A stretch of DNA of 64,000 bases. Source: Candidatus Saccharimonadota bacterium. Its GTDB lineage: Bacteria; Patescibacteriota; Saccharimonadia; Saccharimonadales; Saccharimonadaceae. The notes under the pieces are model-generated. The model was not told the origin of the DNA. It saw nothing but the letters and a program-made list of their open reading frames with translations, and did not search any database. The position numbers and the translations under genes were made by a program. Where the stretch lies: assembly GCA_028286285.1 (NCBI GenBank), contig JAQBRV010000001.1, positions 1 to 64,000 on the forward strand, read 5' to 3'. Below, piece after piece: positions 1 through 12,791 of this stretch. Within the stretch, counting starts at the first letter, position 1. Every line of letters starts with the position of its first letter.

Positions 1-1142
<1,142 letters not shown>

Positions 1143-1280
1143 AGATGTCACTATCTCAAGTGACGTCTATATAAATATAGACTGACGATGATATTGCACA
1201 ACTAAATTGTCAAAGTACTGTGATCATCTGTTTGAACTCCACAGCTCATATGTCGCATTTGAGCGATCAGACTGGTATCC

Positions 1281-1309
1281 ATCATACCTATAATTTCCCT
1301 GAGCGTCAA
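1281..1309 (-). promoter_or_regulatory. Predicted 16S rRNA promoter
   Basis: On the minus strand TTGACG (1309-1304) and TATGAT (1286-1281) are separated by 17 nt. This is a good sigma70-type promoter just downstream of the DUF212 stop codon. The predicted start near 1274 gives a leader of ~135 nt. That leader contains two perfect hairpins: arms GTCACT/AGTGAC, and arms GTCTATAT/ATATAGAC around 1166-1185. Confidence 0.65.
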
Positions 1310-1322
1310 GGGTCAATCTCCG

Positions 1323-1754
1323 TTACTTCGTAGCGAAAAACACAACGAGGCCGACAACGAGGCCGACAGCCGCTCCAACGACGACTTCGAGTGGGGTATG
1401 ACCCTTCGCGGCGCGGGGCTTGGCAACTTTACTTCCACCCTCTTTGATAAGAGCCTGAATCGCCAAGCCTTGTTCGCCGACTGAACGCCGAACCATGAGC
1501 GAATCATACATCACGATAGCCGTGAACAGGCTAGCAAGACCGAACAAACCAGTGCCTACCCCGTCTTTAAGACCGATCACTGTCAGTAGCGCGATTGTCG
1601 TTGCGCTGTGCGCACTTGGCATATTACCTGATAGGTAGAGCTGTCGCACGTGCGAGAGATTACGAGTTCTCGCCACAACGATCACATACTTCGCCCCTTG
1701 AGCCACAATCCAGCCCGCAGCAACTGCATATAGATAGGGGGATATCTCGCTCAT
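1323..1754 (-). CDS. Divergent PAP2 family (DUF212) membrane protein
   Basis: A 143-aa integral membrane protein of the divergent PAP2/DUF212 (YuiD-like) family. The conserved stretch GNMPSAHSATT (about residues 43-53) matches the family phosphatase-like signature, and several hydrophobic helices follow. The family resembles acid phosphatases such as undecaprenyl-diphosphate phosphatases, but its activity is not established. The ATG lies one nucleotide after the gyrA stop, so it is probably the last gene of a gyrB-gyrA-DUF212 unit. Confidence 0.85.
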   Translation of the reverse strand: MSEISPYLYAVAAGWIVAQGAKYVIVVARTRNLSHVRQLYLSGNMPSAHSATTIALLTVIGLKDGVGTGLFGLASLFTAIVMYDSLMVRRSVGEQGLAIQALIKEGGSKVAKPRAAKGHTPLEVVVGAAVGLVVGLVVFFATK

Positions 1755-1755
1755 T

Positions 1756-4281
1756 CTAGCTTTCTTCGTCCTCTTCGTCGATGACCGGCGCCTGATCAGG
1801 CATCAGTCCGATCGATGAGACCTTATCGCCTTCGCTCATACGCATAATCCGTACTCCCTGTGTCGTACGACCAAGCGTTGGGATATCTTTAAGACCTACC
1901 CGGATGGCTTGGCCTTTATTCGAGATGAGTAGCACTTCACTGGCATCTGGCTCAAGTGTACGAACCGCGATAATTGGTCCAGTCTTGGCTGTCACTACAG
2001 CGGCTTTGATACCAACACCACCTCGTTTGTGAGCTGTGAAGTGAGATACCTTAGTGGCTTTACCATAACCATTCTGGCTAATAACCAGTAATTTGCGGGT
2101 ATCGTCCACTATATCCATACCAACTACCCAGTCGTTTGGTCGCAGCCGAACACCACGGACGCCACGAGCGGCGCGCCCCATCGGTCGGGCGTCTTTCTCG
2201 CTAAAGCGGATGGCTTGGCCAGCAGATGTTGAAATAATAACATCGTCTTCCCCGTTTGTCTTCTGAATCCATCGAAGCTCATCGCTCTCATCGAGTTTGA
2301 TCGCAATCAGACCGTTGGTACGAATATTCGCATAGTCTTTGAGAGGTGTCTTCTTGATCGTCCCCTTGATGGTGGCCATGAAGAGATAGCCGTCATCTTT
2401 GGCATCTTTTTCATGACGAATAATCGAGGTGATCTTTTCCTCTGGTTGCAACTGCAAGAGATTTACTGCTGCAACACCTTTGGCGCTGAGGCCAGCTGCT
2501 GGCACTTCGTAGGCTTTCAGTCGGAAAATACGACCCTTATTCGTGAAGAATAGTAGGTAATCGTGGGTACTCGCCGGAATCAATTGATCAATGACGTCTT
2601 CTTCTTTAGTCGTCATACCACGCTTACCTTTACCGCCACGATGTTGACGGCGGTACTCACTGACCAGTGTTCGCTTGATATAGTTTTCTGTTGTAAGAAG
2701 TATAACGCTGTCTTCTTCAGGGATGAGTTCTTCATCACTGAACTTACCGAGTTCGTAATTAATCATCTTACTGCGACGATCGTCGCCGTATTTTTCTTTC
2801 ATTTCAAGTAGTTCTTCTTTAATAATTTGAAGAATCTCTGTCTCACTGGCTAGAATTGCCTCTAGCTTAGCAATCAATGCAAGGAGTTCCTTTAGTTCTT
2901 GCTCAATCTTGTCTCGCTCTAAGCCTGTCAGGCGTCGCAGTTGCATAGCAAGAATCGCCTGGGCTTGGATGTCCGATAGACCGAACTTCTTAATCAAGCC
3001 AGCTTGTGCAATCTCACTCGTCTTGCTGGCTCGAATCAGTGCGATCACCTCATCAATATGATCAAGCGCTATCTTGTAACCCTCGAGGATGTGTGCCCGT
3101 GCCTTAGCGGCCTTGAGCTCAAACTCAGTCCGACGACGCACGACAATACGACGGTGCTTGATAAACTCATCGAGAATCTCACGAAGCCCAAGGACTTTTG
3201 GCTGAATACCGTCGATGAGTGCCAGCATATTAAAGTGGAAGCTGGTCTGCAGCGCCGTCATCTTAAAGAGCTGGTTAAGTACCTTCTTAGGATATGCGTC
3301 TCTTCGAAGCTCAATCACAACGCGGACTTTACCACGAGCACTCTCGTCGCGCAGATCACTAATTAGTATCTTCTTGTCTTTATGGAGTTCGGCAATCTTT
3401 TCAATAAGCGTTGCCTTATTTACACCATAGGGCATTTCCGTCACAACAATCTGACTGCGGCCTTTTTTCGTCTCTTCAATATCAGTGACGGCACGAATCA
3501 TCACGCTGCCGCGACCTGTTTGGTAGGCCTGCTTCATCGGCGCGCCACCGTAGACAATTGCACCTGTTGGGAAGTCGGGACCCTTGACGTGTTTCATGAG
3601 ATCTTCAAAAGTCGCCTCGTTGTTGTCGATCAGCTCAATCGTTGCATCAACCAGTTCAGACAAGTTATGCGGCGGAATACTCGTCGCCATACCAACGGCA
3701 ATACCAATTTGCCCGTTCAAAAGCAGATTCGGTAGCTTTGCCGGCAAAACGCTCGGCTCTTGTTCTGAACCATCGTAGTTATCGCGAAAATCAACCGTAT
3801 CTTTATCGAGATCGCTCAAAAGTTCGTTACCTGCCCGACCAAGCCGCGCTTCGGTGTAACGACTAGCGGCTGGTGGATCGCCATCCATCGAGCCGTAGTT
3901 ACCCTGCCCGTTGACGAGCGGATAGCGCATGACCCAATCCTGTGCGAGTCGAACCATTGAAAGATAAATCGATGAATCACCATGCGGGTGATATTTACCC
4001 ATGACGTCACCAACAATACGGGCGCTCTTGAGGAATCGTCCGCCTGGACGGAGATTCTGTTCACCCATGCTGTATAAAATACGACGATGGACTGGTTTCA
4101 TACCGTCACGGACATCAGGTAAAGCACGGTCAATAATCACACTCATAGAATAACGAAGGAAACTATCCTCCATGACGTTTTCAACCGACTGATTCTCGAT
4201 CAGTCGCGAATGTGTCTGGGGCGGTGCAATTACTTCACCTTCTATTGGTGTGTCATTTACATCGAAAGTATTGTCATCCAT
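1756..4281 (-). CDS. gyrA: DNA gyrase subunit A
   Basis: 841 aa, full length for GyrA. It cleaves and rejoins DNA for ATP-driven negative supercoiling together with GyrB. The N-terminal winged-helix domain has [20 protein letters not shown] and the catalytic tyrosine context [10 protein letters not shown] (Tyr ~140). A coiled-coil tower and a six-bladed C-terminal domain with a GyrA box ([10 protein letters not shown]) follow, which favours gyrase over topoisomerase IV. In the quinolone-determining region the motif reads HGDSSIYL, so E. coli Asp87 is Leu. It starts 2 nt after gyrB. Confidence 0.97.
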   Translation of the reverse strand: MDDNTFDVNDTPIEGEVIAPPQTHSRLIENQSVENVMEDSFLRYSMSVIIDRALPDVRDGMKPVHRRILYSMGEQNLRPGGRFLKSARIVGDVMGKYHPHGDSSIYLSMVRLAQDWVMRYPLVNGQGNYGSMDGDPPAASRYTEARLGRAGNELLSDLDKDTVDFRDNYDGSEQEPSVLPAKLPNLLLNGQIGIAVGMATSIPPHNLSELVDATIELIDNNEATFEDLMKHVKGPDFPTGAIVYGGAPMKQAYQTGRGSVMIRAVTDIEETKKGRSQIVVTEMPYGVNKATLIEKIAELHKDKKILISDLRDESARGKVRVVIELRRDAYPKKVLNQLFKMTALQTSFHFNMLALIDGIQPKVLGLREILDEFIKHRRIVVRRRTEFELKAAKARAHILEGYKIALDHIDEVIALIRASKTSEIAQAGLIKKFGLSDIQAQAILAMQLRRLTGLERDKIEQELKELLALIAKLEAILASETEILQIIKEELLEMKEKYGDDRRSKMINYELGKFSDEELIPEEDSVILLTTENYIKRTLVSEYRRQHRGGKGKRGMTTKEEDVIDQLIPASTHDYLLFFTNKGRIFRLKAYEVPAAGLSAKGVAAVNLLQLQPEEKITSIIRHEKDAKDDGYLFMATIKGTIKKTPLKDYANIRTNGLIAIKLDESDELRWIQKTNGEDDVIISTSAGQAIRFSEKDARPMGRAARGVRGVRLRPNDWVVGMDIVDDTRKLLVISQNGYGKATKVSHFTAHKRGGVGIKAAVVTAKTGPIIAVRTLEPDASEVLLISNKGQAIRVGLKDIPTLGRTTQGVRIMRMSEGDKVSSIGLMPDQAPVIDEEDEES

Positions 4282-4283
4282 GA

Positions 4284-6272
<1,989 letters not shown>

Positions 6273-6305
6273 TCATCAGTCGTTTCTGCTATTTACAATA
6301 TTCCT

Positions 6306-6334
6306 ATTATACCGAACAATTTGTGTTCACTCAA
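6306..6334 (-). promoter_or_regulatory. Predicted gyrB promoter
   Basis: On the minus strand TTGAGT (6334-6329), a 17-nt spacer and TATAAT (6311-6306) form a strong sigma70-like promoter. The predicted leader is ~38 nt and contains the GAGGG ribosome-binding site. Confidence 0.7.
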
Positions 6335-6356
6335 GCACTTGCGGTGAACATATTTC

Positions 6357-6377
6357 TTATGCTAATCTATAGCATAA
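6357..6377. promoter_or_regulatory. Inverted repeat, possible operator between gyrB and the surface protein
   Basis: A perfect 8-bp inverted repeat, TTATGCTA/TAGCATAA with a 5-nt spacer, sits between divergent genes. It lies just upstream of a candidate -10 (TATAAA, 6381-6386) for the plus-strand surface gene. It could be an operator, or two opposed extended -10 elements, since TTATGC is the local extended -10 motif. Confidence 0.4.
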
Positions 6378-6404
6378 AGGTATAAAAATAAACAAATACT
6401 CTAT

Positions 6405-8285
6405 ATGTTTCGGAAATTAGTATCAAATCTCGCATTTAGCCCCGCATTGATCGGCCAGCTCGGCTTCTATGCGAAGCGTTTGAAGAAGGAAGAGTTGACG
6501 CGTCGTCTGGGGTTGATCTTTACCGTCCTCGCACTCGTCGTCCAGTCATTTGCCGTTTTCCAACCCCCAGAAGCAGCCAATGCCTCGAGTAACGCCGACT
6601 TTGTACGAGGTGGTGTGACGAGCGTGCCTGATTTTTTGAATAATTATGATAACAGCCCAAAACTAAAGGGTCTCTTTTCATCACTTGGTATAACACGGGC
6701 GGAGATTGCTAACGCCCGTGCTGAGACAATTGGACAGCAAGGATATTATAACTGGTCAATGACAAGCTTATATAGTGCAGCTCAGGGTCAAAAACCCTAC
6801 ACGTTCTATCAGGCCGACGGCACCTCGCAAACCGTCTACAACCGCCCAATGGCTCTGACTCAAGAAGGTGGTCCGACCTACCCTGTATTCGCTGGCTATT
6901 CGCAAGCCTTTGGCTGGTTTGCTATTAAGAAAGACTGCGGCAACCTTGTTACCAAGAAGCAACCCCGCGCTGAGCCACAGCCCGAATCAACATGTAAGAA
7001 TCTGAGTGTTGTCGCCCTTGACGCTCAACGCTTCAAATTTACGGCCAAGAGTGATGTCACCGGAGACGCACGAATCCAAGGCTACACCTTTGTGATTGAG
7101 TCTCTCCCCGACGGAAATGTCGTTCATAGACAACGTGTGGCCTCGACTGAACAAAGTGTGACCTACCAATATGAACGGACGAAACCGGGCTCGTATAAGG
7201 TGTCGGTCATTGTTCACACATCTCTTGGAGATCGAACCAATAATAATTGTCGAGCCACCTTCAAAGTCAAAGAAGTGCATGTCGAGCAAGTTACGGCAGT
7301 ATGTAGTGGGCTTAAAATACATAAGATCGGTCGCACGAACATCGAAATGACGGGGTCGGCAACCGTCAACCAAGCTACGGTTCGTAAATATACCTTCATT
7401 ATCAAGAATAGTAAGGGTAAGACAGTCAAGACACAGGTTGTTACCACCAACAAACTGTCAGCCAAAACCGATGCCGTTTCTATCGAAACACCAGACCAAT
7501 ATACGGCTCGACTAACAGTCACGACAAGCCTCGGCGATAAAACTGACGCAGATTGTACCGGCAAATTTACGATTACTCCGGTCAACGTCTGCTCCCTGAA
7601 CCCCGAGCTGCCCGCTAGTAGCCCCGAATGCCAACCGTGCCCCACCAATCCAGAGATATGGTATAAGGATGCAGCTTGTGTGCCTACGGAATGTACGGGT
7701 GATGAATGTGGTGGTCTAATCGAACAAAAGACAGCTGTCAATCTCGATCAGTCGAGTGCCAACGCCGTCAGCGTACTCGCTAAGGCATCCGATCGCATTT
7801 CCTACACGGTAACCATCGAAAATACCGGCTTCACTGCCGTGACCCAGCCAATCGAGGAGAAACTTGAAGACGTATTACAATACGCAACCGTTGTGGACAC
7901 TGGTGGCGGAACCTTCAATAATGAGACTCAGACTCTTTCGTGGCCAGCAGTTGAAATTAAAGCGGGCGAAAAACAATCGCGTACCTTTATGATTCGCCTG
8001 GCGAGTACTATTGCTGCAACGAATACTGGCACGAGTGATGCAGCGTCGTTCGATTGTACGATGACGAATACCTTTGGAAATTCCATTGACGTCAAGGTCG
8101 ACTGTCCTATTCAAAAAGTGCTAGTCGAACAGGTTGTCGGCGAACTCCCAACAACTGGTCCGCGCGAGAATCTCATTTTTGGCGGTCTACTACTCTCGAT
8201 TGTTACCTACTTCTATGCCCGCACAAGGCAAACTGGTAAAGAAGTCCGTTTGATTCGACGTGATATTAACGCAGGAACGATATAA
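6405..8285 (+). CDS. Secreted surface protein with C-terminal LPXTG-like anchor and DUF11-like domain
   Basis: 626 aa. It has a basic N-terminus and a long hydrophobic segment (about residues 40-57) ending near AANAS, consistent with export. The middle holds at least two Ig/PKD-like repeats with similar Cys-containing strands (CKNLSVVAL, CSGLKIHKI). A Cys-rich stretch follows (CSLNP...CQPCP...CVPTECTGDECGG), then a DUF11-like module (RISYTVTIENTGFTAV). The C-terminus has LPTTGP at about residue 581, a hydrophobic helix and a basic tail, the layout of a sortase substrate. No sortase gene lies in the window. A host-contact or adhesion role is an inference. Confidence 0.8.
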   Translation: MFRKLVSNLAFSPALIGQLGFYAKRLKKEELTRRLGLIFTVLALVVQSFAVFQPPEAANASSNADFVRGGVTSVPDFLNNYDNSPKLKGLFSSLGITRAEIANARAETIGQQGYYNWSMTSLYSAAQGQKPYTFYQADGTSQTVYNRPMALTQEGGPTYPVFAGYSQAFGWFAIKKDCGNLVTKKQPRAEPQPESTCKNLSVVALDAQRFKFTAKSDVTGDARIQGYTFVIESLPDGNVVHRQRVASTEQSVTYQYERTKPGSYKVSVIVHTSLGDRTNNNCRATFKVKEVHVEQVTAVCSGLKIHKIGRTNIEMTGSATVNQATVRKYTFIIKNSKGKTVKTQVVTTNKLSAKTDAVSIETPDQYTARLTVTTSLGDKTDADCTGKFTITPVNVCSLNPELPASSPECQPCPTNPEIWYKDAACVPTECTGDECGGLIEQKTAVNLDQSSANAVSVLAKASDRISYTVTIENTGFTAVTQPIEEKLEDVLQYATVVDTGGGTFNNETQTLSWPAVEIKAGEKQSRTFMIRLASTIAATNTGTSDAASFDCTMTNTFGNSIDVKVDCPIQKVLVEQVVGELPTTGPRENLIFGGLLLSIVTYFYARTRQTGKEVRLIRRDINAGTI

Positions 8286-8304
8286 ATCATAAAAGGTGGT
8301 GGCT

Positions 8305-8889
8305 ATGGCAGATGCAGAACGAATAAAAGATAGTGGTGAACACGTAAAGAATCCTGAGGCACTTGAGAAAATACGTCTTGAGCAACAGGAGGCAATCCAA
8401 GAAAAAAGACTCGAACACGCTGGTGAGAAGACGCAGGAAAAATCTGCCGACGTCGCCCATGAAGCAATGGGGCACGCCAAGAGTCTCGAAAAAGATCAAC
8501 CCTCGCAGAAGCTTGAACGCGAAACTGCCACTGTCGAGCGACGAAAAGATGGCATCATCTCTAAGAAAGAAGGCGCGGCAAATTATAAGCGCACTATGTC
8601 ACAAGTCCAAAAAGACTTGCCGGTTGCGAGTCGCGCGTTTAGTAAGTTCATTCACAACAAAGCCGTCGAGCGTATTAGCGATACGGTCGGCTCTACGATT
8701 GCTCGTCCAAATGCTATCCTGACAGGCTCACTGACAGCCTTCGTGTTCACTCTGGCGATCTTCCTTATCGCTCGCTACTTTGGCTACCCGCTTTCAGGTA
8801 CTGAGACTATTGTTGCGTTTGTGCTCGGCTGGATGGTTGGTCTTCTCTATGACTATCTCCACCTTGAGTTTACCGGCGGAAAATCCTAA
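8305..8889 (+). CDS. Hypothetical membrane protein with charged coiled-coil N-terminus
   Basis: 194 aa from the ATG at 8305, which has AAAGGTGG 5-6 nt upstream; a GTG at 8296 is in frame but overlaps that ribosome-binding site. Residues 1-~100 are highly charged, rich in Glu, Lys and Gln, and probably coiled coil. Two hydrophobic helices follow at the C-terminus (around ILTGSLTAFVFTLAIFLIARYF and IVAFVLGWMVGLLYDYLHL). It starts 19 nt after the LPXTG-like protein, so co-transcription is likely. I do not recognise a named family. Confidence 0.75.
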   Translation: MADAERIKDSGEHVKNPEALEKIRLEQQEAIQEKRLEHAGEKTQEKSADVAHEAMGHAKSLEKDQPSQKLERETATVERRKDGIISKKEGAANYKRTMSQVQKDLPVASRAFSKFIHNKAVERISDTVGSTIARPNAILTGSLTAFVFTLAIFLIARYFGYPLSGTETIVAFVLGWMVGLLYDYLHLEFTGGKS

Positions 8890-8905
8890 GGCTCAGCCCC
8901 GTATT

Positions 8906-11737
8906 TTATCGATCAAATTTAATCGACACCTCGTCGTGTTGATTGGCATTCTTACCTCTCAGATCAAGCTTCTCGGGGGGTGATGATGGTGCAGGCTGGG
9001 TGTCTGTAGGTTGCGGGGCAGCGTCTGGCTGCACAGCAGGCTGCGTAAGCGGTGCTGGCGATCCAGATGGCTGCAAGGCCGTAGCTGACGGCTGCATGAC
9101 AGGTGGTGCCGCGGGAGAGGGCTGAGACCCTTGCGTTTTCGTGCCGCCAAGTTGCTGACGCTTCGCGAGCCATTCATCGAGAAATGACGAACCGCCGCCC
9201 GAAGCACCTGGGGCGCTCGCTCCGCTTCCCCCCATGCGTTGCTGCTGGTTCTGGCGCATCTCTTCGAGGCGGGCTTTCTTTTCCGCCTCAGCCTTCCCTA
9301 ACCTGTCAAAGATAGCTTTTTCAACTGTCGCCCGTGGAATTCCGTGTTTCGTGGCCGACAATCGTTTAAGCGCATCACTCAGCTGTTGGTTCGGCTCGCC
9401 CATTGGGGCTATCCAGGACATACTAAACGGTGCTGACGGCACGTTATTGATCATCACACTAGTGACCGACTGGTGATTCGGCATCTTCGTTAAGTCCTCT
9501 TGGTCAAATGTCGGCGAGAACTTCTTGACGAGTATCTCGGCATCCGTTACTCCGATACGGCCAGAGATAACCGTACCGACGTTACCGATAATTGCCTCTC
9601 TGACTTTATCGGTCAGCTGGGTCATAAACTGATTACCAAGCACAAGGTTGAGGTGATATTTTCGAGCCTCAGACAGGATTGATTCAAAGCTCTCCGTCGC
9701 AAAGTTTTGAAACTCATCAACGTAGAGACAGAAGTCCTCCCGCTCGGACTCCGGTATATTAGCTCGCCCCATGGCGGCTGCTTGAAATTTCATCACAAAG
9801 ATAATACCGAGCAATTTGGAGTTCAGCTCACCCATTTTACCCTTTGAAAGGTTAACTAGCAGAATCTTCTTGTTATCCATAATGTCGCGCAAGTTAAAGC
9901 CGCTCTTCGTCTGACCGATGATGTTACGCATAGCATCATTGGAGATAAACGGACCAAATTTCGAGACGACCCAGCTAATCACCTCACCCGATTCGTTGGA
10001 ACGCTTGGAGTCCGGAAATTCCTTGGTCCAGAAATCAAGCACTGTCTGGTCGGTCACATATTTGAGCTTGCTCTTCATAAACTCTTCGTCGATCAATAGC
10101 TTCGGTATATCAATAAACGTGCCGCCGGCAGGATCCGACATGAGAAGTAGCGCGCAGTTTCGGAAGATGTGTTCCAGCCGCGGACCAACGATGCCAGTGT
10201 GCCCTGGGTCGTACAAGCCATAGAGCATATTGATCGACTCCTGCACGAGGAAGTCCTTTTGGTCAGGATGATCAAACTCAAACATATTTAGCCCAATTGG
10301 GTTGCTCATATCGCCTGGGTTAAAGTAGATGACATCTTCGACCCGCTCTTTTGGCACCTTGCCAAGTAGTGCTTCGACGGAGTCTCCATGCGGATCAACG
10401 AAGGCAAAGCCGCGCCCATCCATCATGTCTTGGTAGGCGATATTCTCGAGCAGGACTGATTTACCCGTACCAGTCTGACCGATAATATAGGTGTGTCGTC
10501 GTCGATCGTTCATACTGAGACGAATCGGTTTCTTGATGCCACGGAATTCGTTGTACCCCAGTAAGACGCCTTCGTCCATAACTTGCGTCGGACCATCCAC
10601 CTGCTTGCTCATTTGCCGCTGAACTTGCGATGTAGGGATATTCTTCTGACTCGGCAAATGGAACAGCGTCGCTAGTTCGATACTATTGAGAATATTCTGC
10701 GTTACACCCTGCGGAAAGAAACGGAAGATATAAGCCGTCACCAATTCTTCAATATTACGCGAGACAGTAAATTTGAAGCCATTGTAGGTTGGCGAATCAA
10801 GCAGCGAGAAAGCGGCTACAACATTTTTTAAGAGTGTTTGTGAACGAGCCGCCGTATTGGAAGACACCACCACGCGCACTAGGATTTCGTAGCCCGGATA
10901 GCGCGTCTTCTCTTGGAGTGCCTCAACTGTCTTTTGTTCAAGCGACGATAACTGCTTGTCGTCCACCTTCGCTTTCCCATCTCCCGATTCGGGTGGTTTC
11001 CAGAGAGCCTCCATAATATCTTTTGGAGCAATCATACTAGCAATGCCAGTTTTTTTAATACCTTTATCCTTCGTGATACGATCAGCGGTCGAGACCGAAC
11101 GCTTCGTCCAGCCAGGACTAGCAGGCCTCAGCAGGATCTGTACACCAACGCCGTCTTCTCGACTCGCTGACGAGAGGGCGTTTAACAGTGCCCGAGATGC
11201 ATCCCGTTTTGACTCCTGGTAGGTTTCAATCGGGTAGATATAATCTTTCTTTAGGGTAAATTCTCCCCCGATAGTGCCGCTCAGCTTCCCTGTTTCACTA
11301 AAGATATTGTGTTCCTGAATCTCTTCCAATCGAGCTGACGGGTAGGCGGCGGCGATAGCTTGCCGCACCACATCGACCAGCACCACTGGTACTACGGCAT
11401 AGTAAAGAACCAACCCATCCTTGGCAACAATCTCGAAAGAAAGATGTCGTTGGCCATAAATCCTACTTTTGAAGCCTTTAGTAGCTGTGCTGGCAATGAT
11501 GTTATACATCACTTCTGCCTGTGACAGTACTTCCTCTGTGAGATCACGCTCATCACGACCACCACCGTCGATATCGTCGCTCGACGGTGGCAGATGAATG
11601 ATCATCGGCACCATCTTGAGCCCTCGCTCGTAGTTCTTAGCTTCACGCATTGTCTTTTGGTACTGCATAAATACAAAGATACCCGCGACAGATGCGAGCA
11701 CTAGTACAATAAATCCACTGATAATTACGCCAATCAT
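8906..11737 (-). CDS. VirD4/VirB4-like conjugative ATPase (type IV secretion coupling-protein type)
   Basis: 943 aa with one N-terminal membrane helix (residues ~3-24), as in coupling proteins. A poorly conserved domain runs to residue ~400, followed by a HerA/FtsK-superfamily ATPase. Walker A is GQTGTGKSVLLEN, Walker B is FCLYVDEFQNFA, and FVDPHGD is present. The last ~130 residues are rich in Pro, Gln and Ala and probably disordered. Families like this are widespread in CPR genomes, usually without a full conjugation set, and none is visible here. A role in DNA or protein transfer is inferred. It is followed on the map by two small envelope-type genes on the same strand. Confidence 0.8.
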   Translation of the reverse strand: MIGVIISGFIVLVLASVAGIFVFMQYQKTMREAKNYERGLKMVPMIIHLPPSSDDIDGGGRDERDLTEEVLSQAEVMYNIIASTATKGFKSRIYGQRHLSFEIVAKDGLVLYYAVVPVVLVDVVRQAIAAAYPSARLEEIQEHNIFSETGKLSGTIGGEFTLKKDYIYPIETYQESKRDASRALLNALSSASREDGVGVQILLRPASPGWTKRSVSTADRITKDKGIKKTGIASMIAPKDIMEALWKPPESGDGKAKVDDKQLSSLEQKTVEALQEKTRYPGYEILVRVVVSSNTAARSQTLLKNVVAAFSLLDSPTYNGFKFTVSRNIEELVTAYIFRFFPQGVTQNILNSIELATLFHLPSQKNIPTSQVQRQMSKQVDGPTQVMDEGVLLGYNEFRGIKKPIRLSMNDRRRHTYIIGQTGTGKSVLLENIAYQDMMDGRGFAFVDPHGDSVEALLGKVPKERVEDVIYFNPGDMSNPIGLNMFEFDHPDQKDFLVQESINMLYGLYDPGHTGIVGPRLEHIFRNCALLLMSDPAGGTFIDIPKLLIDEEFMKSKLKYVTDQTVLDFWTKEFPDSKRSNESGEVISWVVSKFGPFISNDAMRNIIGQTKSGFNLRDIMDNKKILLVNLSKGKMGELNSKLLGIIFVMKFQAAAMGRANIPESEREDFCLYVDEFQNFATESFESILSEARKYHLNLVLGNQFMTQLTDKVREAIIGNVGTVISGRIGVTDAEILVKKFSPTFDQEDLTKMPNHQSVTSVMINNVPSAPFSMSWIAPMGEPNQQLSDALKRLSATKHGIPRATVEKAIFDRLGKAEAEKKARLEEMRQNQQQRMGGSGASAPGASGGGSSFLDEWLAKRQQLGGTKTQGSQPSPAAPPVMQPSATALQPSGSPAPLTQPAVQPDAAPQPTDTQPAPSSPPEKLDLRGKNANQHDEVSIKFDR

Positions 11738-11761
11738 AGCATTACACGACCATCTCGAGTA

Positions 11762-12187
11762 TTACTCGATGACACCCAGCTCCTTCCCATAGCGCTTCCT
11801 TAAATAATCAGCCTGTAATTTTCCCACTTCCCGCTCGCGACGATGCGGATCGTCCCTGGTCTCTGCGATAATCTTTTTCGCATTATCGACCCACTCTTTT
11901 TCGATCAGATCGTCGTCATTAGCGGTGAGTGGCACACCGGCTACAACCTGTGAGCTTGCGTCGTCGGCAATTGGTGCCGGAATCGCTGGAGCCACAATTG
12001 GTGTCGGTAAGACAGGGGCTGCATTGACTGCAACGGGTGTTGCCTCGCCCTGTTGCTCCATTGGCTTCTCGGCTCGCTCAAACCCTGTTTCAGGGTTTGG
12101 TGGAAGCGGTAACGACTCTGGAGTTCGACTCTGTTCGTTAGGCGCACGCTCGAGATTATTATTTGGTGCAGGCAGCTTAGGTTCCAT
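11762..12187 (-). CDS. Hypothetical proline/alanine-rich protein
   Basis: 141 aa. Residues 1-~85 are a low-complexity Pro/Ala/Glu-rich segment. The C-terminal ~50 residues are charged and helical (DDLIEKEWVDNAKKIIAETRDDPHRRE) and resemble a small conserved Saccharibacteria domain of unknown function. An extended -10, TGC-TATAAT, ends 7 nt before the ATG, so the mRNA is probably leaderless. It lies 24 nt upstream of the VirD4/VirB4-like gene and may form a unit with it. Confidence 0.7.
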   Translation of the reverse strand: MEPKLPAPNNNLERAPNEQSRTPESLPLPPNPETGFERAEKPMEQQGEATPVAVNAAPVLPTPIVAPAIPAPIADDASSQVVAGVPLTANDDDLIEKEWVDNAKKIIAETRDDPHRREREVGKLQADYLRKRYGKELGVIE

Positions 12188-12217
12188 ATCTGTAATTATA
12201 GCATAATCATTTCATTG

Positions 12218-12604
12218 CTATGCAGTTCTTTTTGCGATATAGACGCAGCCAATTATCGTAAAAAGAGCTACTAGGCCGCATTCATATACCCCTATACCGC
12301 CGACCGACTGCATACCCACAAGCATAACAGGACTGAGCGACACTACGGAAGAAAAATAGTAAGCCCGAGATAGGGGCATTGGTTGCATCGGTCGTCTCAC
12401 TGTAAATGGTGACAACAATTTTACAACGATGTGCTGAATCCCCCAGATCAAGAAAGTTAGCGCACTAAAGAGCATAATATACAGACAAAGAAAAACCACT
12501 AGTATTCCTAATGGCCCTGCCTGCGATGGAGTTGAGGTGGTGACAAAAAATAGCAACACACTTGCTGCTATCACTCCCGCCGTACCAACTACCCTTGCCA
12601 ACAT
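12218..12604 (-). CDS. Hypothetical four-helix membrane protein
   Basis: 128 aa with about four hydrophobic helices and a short basic loop (FTVRRPMQP) in the middle. No known domain recognised. The -10 element TGG-TATAGT (12617-12612) ends 7 nt before the ATG, which predicts a leaderless mRNA and fixes this start. Another frame on the same strand (12465-12776) overlaps its 5' half. Confidence 0.65.
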   Translation of the reverse strand: MLARVVGTAGVIAASVLLFFVTTSTPSQAGPLGILVVFLCLYIMLFSALTFLIWGIQHIVVKLLSPFTVRRPMQPMPLSRAYYFSSVVSLSPVMLVGMQSVGGIGVYECGLVALFTIIGCVYIAKRTA

Positions 12605-12776
12605 ATCTATAACTATACCACTTCACATTAAAAAAGTTCTTGAGAGCCTGAGCGATAAACCATAGCGCTAAAGTCGCGACATCCGCCGCTAAAAAATAAA
12701 AGGGCGCGTGCTTCTTTAGCAGTTTACCGCTCGAGGCAACTGACCGCTCCAGCCGAAGCCGGGGCATATTGTACAT
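12465..12776 (-). CDS. Doubtful overlapping ORF
   Basis: 103 aa in a different frame, overlapping the first ~140 nt of the 128-aa membrane protein gene. The first ~45 residues look protein-like (basic start, then LALWFIAQALKNFF), while the rest looks like random reading of the overlapping gene. It could be a short real peptide, a decayed gene or chance. No ribosome-binding site is seen. Confidence 0.2.
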   Translation of the reverse strand: MYNMPRLRLERSVASSGKLLKKHAPFYFLAADVATLALWFIAQALKNFFNVKWYSYRYVGKGSWYGGSDSSKCVAIFCHHLNSIAGRAIRNTSGFSLSVYYAL

Positions 12777-12791
12777 GCATTGGATGTTCCG

